Shown here piece by piece: positions 1 to 7,894 of a stretch of DNA of 56,769 nucleotides. The DNA lies in NCBI GenBank assembly GCA_024401115.1, contig JAKSLP010000015.1, positions 1 through 56,769 of the forward strand. Direction: 5' to 3'. The notes below the pieces were generated by a model. It did no database searches. It saw only the letters and a list, made by a program, of their open reading frames with translations, and was not told where the DNA came from. How positions within the stretch are numbered: position 1 is the stretch's first letter; each line of letters begins with the position of its first letter. Source of the stretch: Bacteroidaceae bacterium. GTDB lineage: Bacteria; Bacteroidota; Bacteroidia; Bacteroidales; Bacteroidaceae. The position numbers and the translations under genes were made by a program.

Positions 1-261
1 CTTACGAGGAGCACCACCTGAAGAAATGATATACTTAGCACCAGTGAAAGCCTCCTCTGGATTTACAGTATAGCTCAGATTTGCACCTGGAAATGCGCAG
101 TGGCACATCTCATCATAAACACCGTGTACACCTGGCTCATAGATATCATACAAGCAGATGTTTGGAGTAAGACCGAGCATCAGAACGCTCTGAACCATGT
201 TTGAGCCGATCATACCACCAGCACCAACAATAACAAGTTTTTCGTCTGTTAAGAATTTCAT
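1..261 (-). CDS. mdh: Malate dehydrogenase, N-terminal part (cut by window edge)
   Basis: Only the first 87 codons are in the window. The protein begins MKFLTDEKLVIVGAGGMIGS, a Rossmann nucleotide-binding start (GAGGMIG), followed by CLYDIYEPGV at the end of the second strand, where an acidic residue binds the NAD ribose, and by YIISSGGAPRK. This is the Bacteroidetes form of lactate/malate dehydrogenase, which oxidises malate to oxaloacetate with NAD in the cytoplasm; in this phylum it mainly runs in the reductive direction toward fumarate and succinate. The ATG at 261 is the first in frame and lies behind a good Bacteroidetes promoter at 298-329. The gene is divergent from the aminopeptidase gene. 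The substrate-binding half is outside the window, so malate versus lactate specificity rests on family resemblance. Confidence 0.88.
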   Translation of the reverse strand, partial: MKFLTDEKLVIVGAGGMIGSNMVQSVLMLGLTPNICLYDIYEPGVHGVYDEMCHCAFPGANLSYTVNPEEAFTGAKYIISSGGAPRK

Positions 262-297
262 AACTATTGTTTTTTATGTATAAAGTATATTTGTCGA

Positions 298-329
298 CAA
301 AGATACCGAAAACCTTCGGAATTATCAAA
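298..329 (-). promoter_or_regulatory. Promoter of mdh
   Basis: Read on the minus strand there is TTTG (326-329), a 20-bp spacer, then TATCTTTG (298-305), an exact match to the Bacteroidetes primary sigma consensus TTTG / TAnnTTTG. It lies about 37 bp upstream of the mdh start codon. Confidence 0.8.
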
Positions 330-362
330 CAGAATGCACAATAATATTTCGAAAAAATAACA

Positions 363-387
363 CCTTGGCAGAAAATTCGTATCTTTG
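363..387 (+). promoter_or_regulatory. Promoter of the M24 aminopeptidase gene
   Basis: TATCTTTG at 380-387 matches the Bacteroidetes -7 box, and a TTGG block at 365-368 stands near the expected -33 position. It lies about 27 bp ahead of the ATG at 414 and is divergent from the mdh promoter. Confidence 0.6.
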
Positions 388-413
388 TGACGAAGAACCT
401 ATAATTTTCGACA

Positions 414-2180
414 ATGAATATTCCCAATAGACTAAAGCTATTACGACAGTGGATGCAGCAAAACCAGTTGTCTGCCTACATTATTCCCAGCACGGACCCG
501 CATTGCGGAGAGTATGTTCCTGAATACTGGGAAGCCCGCAAATGGATCAGCGGTTTCACCGGTTCAGCAGGTACGGCTGTTGTCACACTGGACAAAGCTG
601 CCTTGTGGACTGATTCCCGTTACTTCATTCAGGCTCGCCAGCAATTGAACGGGACGGGATTTGAAATGATGAAGGAACGTGTGGAGGGTACACCTACTCA
701 AGGTGAGTGGCTAAAGCAGATTTTACCTGCCGGAAGCACGGTTGGACTCTGTGGCGAAATGTTTGCGCAACAGGAGTTTGAGGATCTTCAAATAGAGATT
801 GCCCCCGAACTGCAACTGGCATCAACCGAAGATCCTTTCACCGCATTATGGACCGACCGCCCATCACTTCCTGAAGATCCGGTTTATCCTCAGCCTTTGT
901 ACTATGCCGGACGTACGGCTTCCGAGAAATTGTCCGACATACGTACGCAACTGGAATCAACCGCATGTGAGGCTATTTTGCTGTCAGCCTTGGACGAGGT
1001 GGCATGGACGACAAACCTTCGTGGTTCGGACATTCATTGCAATCCAGTCTTTGTCAGCTATCTTCTCATCCAGCATGATAAGGCCACCTTATATATAAAT
1101 AAAAAGAAGGTTCCCCAAGCTATTGCCGATAGTCTCCAGGAACAGGGAATCACCTTGGCCGGTTATAGTCAAGTATTCGTGGACGTTGCGAACCTGTCCT
1201 CCCTATGGCTAGCGCCAGGCAGTACTAATCATGCCATCTACCAGCATCTGAGCGAGAATTGCCTCATCTATCAGAACAATTCTCCAGTATCGCTGATGAA
1301 AGCAGTAAAGAATGAAGCCGAGATTAACGGTTTCCACCAGGCCATGCTTCACGATGGCATTGCCATGGTCAAGTTCCTGCATTGGCTGAAACCCGCGGTA
1401 CAGGCAGGTGGGCAGACAGAATGCAGCATAGCAGAAAAACTGAATCAATTTAGAAGCGAATATGATGATTATCAAAATGTTAGCTTTGACACCATAGCGG
1501 GCTATCAGGCTCATGGAGCTATTGTTCACTACGAGCCGACTCCAGAAAGCGATATTCCTGTATTGCCGGAGGGACTTCTGCTTTTGGATTCTGGAGGCCA
1601 ATACCCTGAGGGTACTACCGATATTACCAGAACCATAGCCCTTGGACCTGTTACCGATGAGATGAAGCGTGATTACACATTGATTCTCAAAGGTTTCATA
1701 CAATTAGGATTGGCAAAGTTCCCGGAAGGCACCTGCGGTACCCAATTGGACATTCTTGCCCGTCAGGCCATTTGGAGTGAAGGAAAGAATTATTTCCACG
1801 GTACCGGTCACGGTGTTGGATCACACTTGTGCTGTCACGAGGGCCCTCACCAGATTCGAATGAACCATATGCCTGCGGCTCTGCGTGCCGGCATGACAGT
1901 CACCGACGAGCCGGGTTTATACATCGAGGGGAAATACGGTATCCGCACTGAGGACACCTTGCTAGTAGTCCCATTCATGGAAACTGAATTCGGACGTTTC
2001 CTTCAGTTCGAGCACCTGACCTTGTGTCCTATCGACACCACTCCGATAGAGCTGTCACTGCTTACCCCCGTTGAGAAAGATTGGCTGAATCAATACCACA
2101 AACATGTATACGAAACCTTACTCCCCTATCTGTCAGCGGAAGTAACAGAGTGGTTGAAGGAGGCTACAAAAGCGATTTAG
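414..2180 (+). CDS. pepP: Xaa-Pro aminopeptidase (M24B metallopeptidase)
   Basis: A 588-residue cytoplasmic peptidase expected to remove an N-terminal residue linked to proline. The N-terminal half has two creatinase-like domains (for example SAYIIPSTDPH and the WTDSRYF block). The C-terminal pita-bread catalytic domain shows the dinuclear metal ligands in order: Asp in LLDSGGQY (about residue 391), Asp in GTTDITRT (about 402), His in HGTGHGVG (about 462), Glu in DEPGLY (about 498) and Glu in RTEDTL (about 511). The length is that of the long eukaryote-like aminopeptidase P form, which is usual in Bacteroidetes. It stands alone, with a promoter just upstream and a repeat-rich spacer after it. 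The family is secure; exact peptide specificity is not visible. Confidence 0.92.
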   Translation: MNIPNRLKLLRQWMQQNQLSAYIIPSTDPHCGEYVPEYWEARKWISGFTGSAGTAVVTLDKAALWTDSRYFIQARQQLNGTGFEMMKERVEGTPTQGEWLKQILPAGSTVGLCGEMFAQQEFEDLQIEIAPELQLASTEDPFTALWTDRPSLPEDPVYPQPLYYAGRTASEKLSDIRTQLESTACEAILLSALDEVAWTTNLRGSDIHCNPVFVSYLLIQHDKATLYINKKKVPQAIADSLQEQGITLAGYSQVFVDVANLSSLWLAPGSTNHAIYQHLSENCLIYQNNSPVSLMKAVKNEAEINGFHQAMLHDGIAMVKFLHWLKPAVQAGGQTECSIAEKLNQFRSEYDDYQNVSFDTIAGYQAHGAIVHYEPTPESDIPVLPEGLLLLDSGGQYPEGTTDITRTIALGPVTDEMKRDYTLILKGFIQLGLAKFPEGTCGTQLDILARQAIWSEGKNYFHGTGHGVGSHLCCHEGPHQIRMNHMPAALRAGMTVTDEPGLYIEGKYGIRTEDTLLVVPFMETEFGRFLQFEHLTLCPIDTTPIELSLLTPVEKDWLNQYHKHVYETLLPYLSAEVTEWLKEATKAI

Positions 2181-2198
2181 AATAATAGCAGACACAGT

Positions 2199-2301
2199 CA
2201 GTCCAATGCCGTATGGGCACCTTTAGCCACGCCGAGCGAAGCAATGGCGTCCCCAATGCCGCATGGCTGTCCGTTGACTGTTGTCTGTTGTCCGTTGTCT
2301 T
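2199..2301. repeat. Intergenic repeat block ending in TGTTGTC/CGTTGTC heptads
   Basis: A spacer with two imperfect copies of an AATGCCGxATGG motif, followed by a run of 7-nt units (GTTGACT, GTTGTCT, GTTGTCC, GTTGTCT). The same arrangement, with near-identical GCATGG..GTCCGTTG sequence, recurs at 7806-7893, and the heptads recur at 9665-9695, 47069-47100 and 47647-47726. A dispersed repeat family, not a gene. Confidence 0.7.
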
Positions 2302-2323
2302 AAATTTTTAAATTTTATCATAT

Positions 2324-2839
2324 ATGGCTTTAATAAAAAGTGTCAGGGGGTTCACTCCTGAAATTGGAGAAAGAGTCTTCTTGGCCGACAATGCCACCAT
2401 TGTCGGTGATGTAATAATGGGAGACGACTGTAGTATCTGGTTCAATGCCGTGCTGCGCGGCGATGTAAACAGCATTCGCATTGGCAACAATGTGAACATC
2501 CAGGACGGTAGTGTACTGCATACCTTATATCAGAAATCCACCATCGAGATCGGCAATGATGTTTCGGTCGGTCACAATGTCACCATCCACGGTGCAAAGA
2601 TTCACGATGGCGCTTTGGTCGGAATGGGAGCAGTTGTGATGGACGACGCTGTCGTAGGTGAAGGCTCTATTGTTGCTGCCGGTTCGGTTGTACTGAGCCG
2701 CACACAAATCCCAGCCGGTGAACTCTGGGGTGGATGTCCTGCTAAGTTCATTAAAAAGGTTGACCCTGAGCAAAGCAAGGAACTTAACCAGAAGATTGCC
2801 CGTAATTATAGCATGTACGCTAGCTGGTACAAGGAATAA
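2324..2839 (+). CDS. Gamma-carbonic anhydrase-like hexapeptide-repeat protein
   Basis: A 171-residue left-handed beta-helix protein of the YrdA/CaiE/PaaY group. Hexapeptide turns run from about residue 12 to 140 (for example IVGDVIMGDDCSIWFNAV, then LVGMGAVVMDDAVV). Three histidines stand where the gamma-class carbonic anhydrases bind metal: H66 (SVLHT), H84 (VGHN) and H89 (IHGA). Family members form trimers, and some have carbonic anhydrase activity while many have no proven reaction, so activity is inferred. The start at 2324 follows a repeat-rich spacer. It converges on kdtA with a shared stem-loop between them. Confidence 0.87.
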   Translation: MALIKSVRGFTPEIGERVFLADNATIVGDVIMGDDCSIWFNAVLRGDVNSIRIGNNVNIQDGSVLHTLYQKSTIEIGNDVSVGHNVTIHGAKIHDGALVGMGAVVMDDAVVGEGSIVAAGSVVLSRTQIPAGELWGGCPAKFIKKVDPEQSKELNQKIARNYSMYASWYKE

Positions 2840-2845
2840 AAAACG

Positions 2846-2879
2846 ATGAAGGCTGTGTTTATCCAAACACAGCCTTCAT
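2846..2879. terminator. Bidirectional terminator between the gamma-CA-like gene and kdtA
   Basis: A perfect 15-bp stem (2846-2860 with 2865-2879) around an ATCC loop lies between the two convergent genes. The kdtA stop codon (2859-2861) falls within the stem-loop. Confidence 0.8.
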
Positions 2880-4094
2880 TATGATATCAGCAGCTCCGGC
2901 ATTTCCGTTCACATACCGGCCGGAAGCCTCTCCAGCTTTTTTCAGTTTCTCTTCATCACCCAGCAGATTACCCAAGTGTTGCCTCAGGGAATCCCAACCG
3001 GTCACCTCCAGACCGCCACCGCACTGCAGCAATGCCTGAGCCTCCTGGAAGCGTTTATTATTCGGACCAAACAGCACCGGAACACCCCATACGGCTGCTT
3101 CCAGCACATTATGGATGCCTACTCCGAATCCTCCACCCACATAAGCCACCTCGCCATATCTATAGATGGACGACAACAGTCCGTAGCAGTCAATAATCAG
3201 GCAACGTGCCTTACGGGCAGTTTCTTCTGTAGCCTGAGTATAACGGACCGTATCCATCTGCAACTTGCCCAAAATCTGATTCAAATGGCTTTCACTCACC
3301 ACATGAGGCGCAATGATCAGTTTCCAGTCCGCATGTTCGTTGAAATAACGGATAAACAAATCCTCATCCGGTTCCCAACTGCTTCCAGCCACAAACACAG
3401 GTTTTCCATCCTTAAAGGCCTCCACCAACGGCAGCACCTTTGCCTGACGGGCAATCTCTACCACGCGGTCAAAGCGGGTGTCACCCACTACGGTCACATT
3501 ATCAGTAATTCCCCGGGTAGCCAAAAGCGATTTAGATACCTCGTTCTGGACAAAGAAGTGAGTCACACGTTTCAAGACCTTATAATACTGTCCTCCCCAC
3601 CAATGGAAGAATACCTGTTCCTTTCGGAAAATGCTGCTTACGCTATAGACAGGCACATGACTCTGCTGCAAAGCTTTCATATAGTTCTGCCAGAACTCAT
3701 ACTTGATGAAGAACGCCATGACCGGATGTGCCAACTTCACAAAACGGCAGGCATTGGCCGGTGTGTCCAGCGGCAGGTAGCAAATCACATCTGCCCCGTC
3801 ATAGTTCTTGCGCACCTCATAACCCGAAGGCGAGAAGAAGGTCAGCAAAATCTTATACTGTGGATGTTCCTTACGCAGACGCTCCATCAGCGGGCGGCCC
3901 TGCTCGAACTCACCCAGGGATGCTGCATGAAACCACACATACTGAGCGTTCGCATCCAGTTTTTCCTCTAGGATACGGAACGTCTGCTTGTGTCCCTGCA
4001 CCATCAGCTTGACCTTCGGATTGAACCAGGCCACCACACGTACAGCCAGCAGGTACAGGCGGATGATGAAACTATAAACCCCTAAAAATAGCAT
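2859..4094 (-). CDS. kdtA: 3-deoxy-D-manno-octulosonic acid (Kdo) transferase
   Basis: A 411-residue GT30 enzyme (WaaA/KdtA) that adds Kdo from CMP-Kdo to the lipid A precursor on the inner face of the inner membrane. The N terminus carries a membrane anchor (FLGVYSFIIRLYLLAV) followed by the family block VWFHAASLGEFEQGRPL, with the catalytic-base glutamate in SLGEFEQ. The GT-B second half holds VFVAGSSWEPDE and YVGGGFGVGIHNVLEAA, the CMP-binding region. Its ATG overlaps the gltX stop by one base (TAATG), so the two are translationally coupled. The length fits the family. Confidence 0.93.
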   Translation of the reverse strand: MLFLGVYSFIIRLYLLAVRVVAWFNPKVKLMVQGHKQTFRILEEKLDANAQYVWFHAASLGEFEQGRPLMERLRKEHPQYKILLTFFSPSGYEVRKNYDGADVICYLPLDTPANACRFVKLAHPVMAFFIKYEFWQNYMKALQQSHVPVYSVSSIFRKEQVFFHWWGGQYYKVLKRVTHFFVQNEVSKSLLATRGITDNVTVVGDTRFDRVVEIARQAKVLPLVEAFKDGKPVFVAGSSWEPDEDLFIRYFNEHADWKLIIAPHVVSESHLNQILGKLQMDTVRYTQATEETARKARCLIIDCYGLLSSIYRYGEVAYVGGGFGVGIHNVLEAAVWGVPVLFGPNNKRFQEAQALLQCGGGLEVTGWDSLRQHLGNLLGDEEKLKKAGEASGRYVNGNAGAADIIMKAVFG

Positions 4095-5656
4095 TATCCT
4101 AATGCCTCAATGGCGGTTTTCATTCGGTTCAAAGTCTCCTCTTTACCCAGGAAAGCAGCAAGTTCATACATATCAGGACCCTGACCGGCACCTACCAGTG
4201 CCACACGCCATGCATTCCATGGTTTCTTGCCAGTCTGTTCAGCCCATGCATCCACCACGGCCTTCTGTCCTTCTACGCTGAAGTCCTCAACACCGTTCAG
4301 GACTTCCATCAGTTCCTTCATGTCGGCAGCAGTATCCTCTTTCCAGTTCTTACGGATAAACTTATCCTCCTTATCGAAAGTCTCTGGAGCCACGAAGAAG
4401 AACTTGGTCAAAGGCCACAGGTCACTTACGAAACTGATGTTGCGCTTCTTTACCTGCTTGCTCTGTGGGTCGATGTATTCTACCACCTTCTGCTTCATCA
4501 TAGCCACCACCTGTGCCTCCTTCTCTGGAGTAGAGGTAATGCCATTCTCTTTCAAGATTTTGTCAAATGCTGGAGTCCAAGCCATCTCATCCTGCTGCAA
4601 TAGGTACTGATGGTTGAACCAGATACCCTTCACATAGTCGAACTTTGCACCGGCCTTGCTGCACTTGCTCAGGTCGAACAGCTTAATCATCTCCTCCATG
4701 GACATGATTTCCTGATCATTGCCCGGGTTCCAACCCAGCAGCGCCAGGAAATTAACCACAGCCTGAGGCAGATAGCCCTTCTCGCGATAGCCCGAAGACA
4801 CCTCACCGCTCTTTGGGTCGTGCCATTCCAGTGGGAACACAGGGAAACCCAACTTGTCTCCATCGCGTTTAGACAGCTTACCGTTGCCTACAGGCTTCAG
4901 CAGCAGTGGCAAGTGAGCGAAGCGTGGCATGGTGTCAGCCCATCCGAAAGCCTCGTACAGCAATACATGCAGTGGAGCTGAAGGCAACCACTCCTCACCG
5001 CGGATTACATGGGTAACCTCCATCAAATGGTCATCTACAATGTTGGCCAAATGATAGGTAGGCAACTCATCGGCACTCTTGTACAGCACCTTATCATCCA
5101 GGATTGAGGAATTAATGCTCACATCGCCACGGATCAGGTCGTCTACATGCACGTCACGTCCCGGTTCAATCTTAAAGCGGACCACATACTGCTCACCGGC
5201 AGCAATCAGGCTGTCCACTTCCTCCTGGCTTAAAGTCAGACTGTTGCGCATCATGCCACGGGTCTGGGCATCGTACTGGAAATTAGGGATCTCAGCACGC
5301 TTGGCATCCAACTCGGCAGGAGTATCAAAAGCAATGTATGCCTTGCCGTTATCCAGCAACTGCTTTACATATACCTTGTAAATCTCACGGCGCTCCGACT
5401 GGCGGTAAGGACCATGCTCACCACCAAAGCTCACACCCTCATCAAACTGGATGCCCAGCCACTTGAACGACTCAATGATATAATCCTCTGCTCCAGGCAC
5501 GAAACGGTTTGAATCAGTATCCTCAATACGGAAAATTAACTCGCCGCCCTGCTGGCGTGCAAACAAATAGTTATATAACGCAGTACGCACACCACCAATG
5601 TGCAGTGGACCTGTCGGACTGGGTGCAAAGCGTACTCTCACTTTTCTTTCTGCCAT
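4094..5656 (-). CDS. gltX: Glutamyl-tRNA synthetase
   Basis: A 520-residue class I aminoacyl-tRNA synthetase that charges tRNA-Glu. The HIGH motif appears as HIGG in [19 protein letters not shown] near the N terminus, and the KMSKS loop as KLSKRDGD near residue 260. The RIEDTDSNR block, typical of the Glx subgroup, is present. The C-terminal anticodon-binding region is complete. It starts at the first ATG behind a short A+T-rich divergent region shared with pgpH, and is followed without a gap by kdtA. Confidence 0.96.
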   Translation of the reverse strand: MAERKVRVRFAPSPTGPLHIGGVRTALYNYLFARQQGGELIFRIEDTDSNRFVPGAEDYIIESFKWLGIQFDEGVSFGGEHGPYRQSERREIYKVYVKQLLDNGKAYIAFDTPAELDAKRAEIPNFQYDAQTRGMMRNSLTLSQEEVDSLIAAGEQYVVRFKIEPGRDVHVDDLIRGDVSINSSILDDKVLYKSADELPTYHLANIVDDHLMEVTHVIRGEEWLPSAPLHVLLYEAFGWADTMPRFAHLPLLLKPVGNGKLSKRDGDKLGFPVFPLEWHDPKSGEVSSGYREKGYLPQAVVNFLALLGWNPGNDQEIMSMEEMIKLFDLSKCSKAGAKFDYVKGIWFNHQYLLQQDEMAWTPAFDKILKENGITSTPEKEAQVVAMMKQKVVEYIDPQSKQVKKRNISFVSDLWPLTKFFFVAPETFDKEDKFIRKNWKEDTAADMKELMEVLNGVEDFSVEGQKAVVDAWAEQTGKKPWNAWRVALVGAGQGPDMYELAAFLGKEETLNRMKTAIEALG

Positions 5657-5685
5657 AATATTTTACTTATTTTGCTTATTTTGTG

Positions 5686-5735
5686 CAAAAATACACGTTT
5701 TTTTTCGATTGGACGCTATCTTTTTTGTATTTTCG
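5686..5735. promoter_or_regulatory. Divergent promoter region of gltX and the PgpH-type gene
   Basis: On the minus strand TATTTTTG (5686-5693) is a -7 box for gltX; its -33 box is not obvious. On the plus strand TATTTTCG (5728-5735) is a -7 variant for the HD gene, with TTCG about 20 bp upstream at 5704-5707. The two boxes lie back to back in a 97-bp gap. Confidence 0.55.
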
Positions 5736-5753
5736 CCATGAAAACCATACAAT

Positions 5754-7802
5754 ATGAAGAAAGACCACTTACCCGAACAAAACATAACACGTTATTGGCT
5801 GTACAAATTAGGAATTTTGATATTTTGTACGGGCTTGATCGTATATTTCCTACCACGTGAGAGCGAGTATAATTTCCAGTTTGAAGAGGGGCGCCCCTGG
5901 CCGTACAGCCAGTTGATGGCCGACTTCGATTTCCCTATCTATAAGAGCGAGGATCTGATAGCCAAGGAGACCGACAGCATCATGCGCTACTTCACGCCTT
6001 ATTTTGCCGAGAACGACTCCCTACCCCAGCGTCAGTTGTTTTTGCTCAAGCAGCGTTTGGAGGAGAACAGTCCTAATGACACACGCCAGCAAAGGCTCAT
6101 CCTGAATGCCATGAGAAGCGTTTTCCAGCAGGGCATCATGGATACCGAACAGTACTCACAGTTGATTCGTGACAGTATTGGCCAGATTTCCATATACCGC
6201 CAGCGCGAGGCTTTCCGTCGCCCAATCGGTCAGGTCTACTCCACCAAGGCGGCCTATGAGTTCATGAACAGTGATTCCTTGGAATTAGACAAAGCCTTGA
6301 TGCGCCAGTGCAAACTGGCAGAACTTCTTGTGCCTAATCTGGAGTATGATAACGAGCGAAGTAGTGAACTGCGTAACGACTTGATATCCAGCATATCATT
6401 CACTTCTGACATGGTATTCTCAGGTACCAAGATAGTGGACCGCGGAGAGATTGTCACCCCTACCACCTACCGCATCATCGAATCATGGATTAAGGAGAGC
6501 AATAAGCGTTACTCCGAGCAGAACCAGGACAAGATGTACCTGATAATCGGCCAAACCATATTTGTAGCGTTGCATCTGTTGTGTTTCATCCTGTTCATCA
6601 GCATGTACCGCAATGACTATTTCGACCACCACCGCAATGTGTTGTTAGTCTTTGGCCTCATCGTGCTGTTCAGTGTGCTCACCTCACTGATGGTCCGCAG
6701 CAACTGGTTTAGCGTTTACGCCATTCCTTTCGCCATGGTGCCTATTACCCTGCGCATCCTGATGGATTCCCGCACGGCATTCACCGCCACCGTGGTCATG
6801 TCACTGTTATGCTCCATCTCCCTGCGTTTCCCTTACGAATTCATTCTGATTCAGATTCTCTCCGGATTGGTATGTATCCTGTCTTTGCGCGAGATGTCAC
6901 AGCGTTCACAGTTGTTCCGCACCGTGGCCATCATTACGGCAGTCATCATCTTCTTCTATTTCGGATTCCACCTGATTCACGAAAACGACATCACCAAGCT
7001 GGATGTCAGCATGTACAAGTACTTCCTCATCAACGGTGTACTTCTGTTGTTCACCTACCCTATGCTCTATATGTTGGAGAAGACCTTCGGATTCACCTCC
7101 GATGTCACTTTGGTTGAGTTGTCCAACATCAACAACCCACTGCTTCAGAAACTATCTGAAGTTGCCCCAGGAACCTTCCAGCATTCCATGCAGGTAGCCA
7201 ATCTGGCAGCCGAGGTAGCCAAGAAGATCGGTGCCAGACCTCAGTTGGTCCGTACCGGTGCCTTATATCACGATATTGGTAAGCTGAAGGATCCTGTATT
7301 CTTCACCGAGAACCAGAGTGGCATCAACCCTCACAACAGTCTGGACGAGATGCAAAGCGCAGCCATCATTATCGACCATGTACATTACGGATTAAAGTTG
7401 GCCGAGAAGCACAGCCTGCCTCAGGTCATTCGCGATTTCATCCGCACCCACCACGGTGCAGGTCTGGCCAAGTTCTTCTACATCAATTACCAGAACCGCC
7501 ATCCTGAAGAGGAGGTCAGCAAAGAACCTTTCACCTATCCGGGCCCTAACCCATTCACCAAGGAACAGGCTATTCTGATGATGGCCGATGCGGTAGAGGC
7601 ATCCTCCCGTTCACTTAAAGAGTATACAGAGGAAAGCATCAGCAACCAGGTCGACAAGATTGTTGACGGCCAGGTAGCCGAAGGCTATTTCAAGGAATGC
7701 CCTATCACCTTCCTCGACATTGCGATAGCAAAACGTGTATTTAAGGAAAGATTAAAAACGGTATACCACACCCGTATCTCCTATCCGGAGTTAAAACGCT
7801 GA
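5754..7802 (+). CDS. pgpH: 7TM-HD membrane phosphodiesterase (PgpH/YqfF type)
   Basis: A 682-residue inner-membrane protein. After one N-terminal membrane segment (about residues 12-30) comes an extracytoplasmic 7TMR-HDED-type domain to about residue 260, then a block of about seven hydrophobic helices (about 265-460), then a cytoplasmic HD domain. The HD motif reads YHDIGKLKDP with H506 and D507; further His/Asp ligands are in IIDHVHYG, RTHHGAG and MADAVEASSRS. In Firmicutes this architecture hydrolyses cyclic di-AMP to pApA. In Bacteroidetes the role is inferred from family membership. It has its own promoter and is followed by a repeat block. Confidence 0.87.
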   Translation: MKKDHLPEQNITRYWLYKLGILIFCTGLIVYFLPRESEYNFQFEEGRPWPYSQLMADFDFPIYKSEDLIAKETDSIMRYFTPYFAENDSLPQRQLFLLKQRLEENSPNDTRQQRLILNAMRSVFQQGIMDTEQYSQLIRDSIGQISIYRQREAFRRPIGQVYSTKAAYEFMNSDSLELDKALMRQCKLAELLVPNLEYDNERSSELRNDLISSISFTSDMVFSGTKIVDRGEIVTPTTYRIIESWIKESNKRYSEQNQDKMYLIIGQTIFVALHLLCFILFISMYRNDYFDHHRNVLLVFGLIVLFSVLTSLMVRSNWFSVYAIPFAMVPITLRILMDSRTAFTATVVMSLLCSISLRFPYEFILIQILSGLVCILSLREMSQRSQLFRTVAIITAVIIFFYFGFHLIHENDITKLDVSMYKYFLINGVLLLFTYPMLYMLEKTFGFTSDVTLVELSNINNPLLQKLSEVAPGTFQHSMQVANLAAEVAKKIGARPQLVRTGALYHDIGKLKDPVFFTENQSGINPHNSLDEMQSAAIIIDHVHYGLKLAEKHSLPQVIRDFIRTHHGAGLAKFFYINYQNRHPEEEVSKEPFTYPGPNPFTKEQAILMMADAVEASSRSLKEYTEESISNQVDKIVDGQVAEGYFKECPITFLDIAIAKRVFKERLKTVYHTRISYPELKR

Positions 7803-7805
7803 GAG

Positions 7806-7893
7806 TTTTGAGCCTTAAAGCGCCGAGGCGAAGCCAATGGCGCAAACCATCCCGCATGGCCGTCCGTTGTCCGTTGTCTGTTGTCCGTTGTCA
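7806..7893. repeat. Intergenic repeat block with TGTTGTC/CGTTGTC heptads
   Basis: Fills the space between the convergent pgpH-type and priA genes. It has the same order as the block at 2199-2301: a GCCGAGGCGAAGCCAATGGC segment, a CCGCATGG motif, then heptad units GTTGTCC/GTTGTCT up to three bases before the priA stop codon. Confidence 0.7.
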
Positions 7894-7894
7894 A

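Noticed and set aside
2976..3971. Long plus-strand open frame of 331 codons opposite kdtA
   Set aside because: It is the antisense of a well-conserved gene, shows no family pattern of its own and is rich in His, Arg and Cys as expected for a shadow frame.
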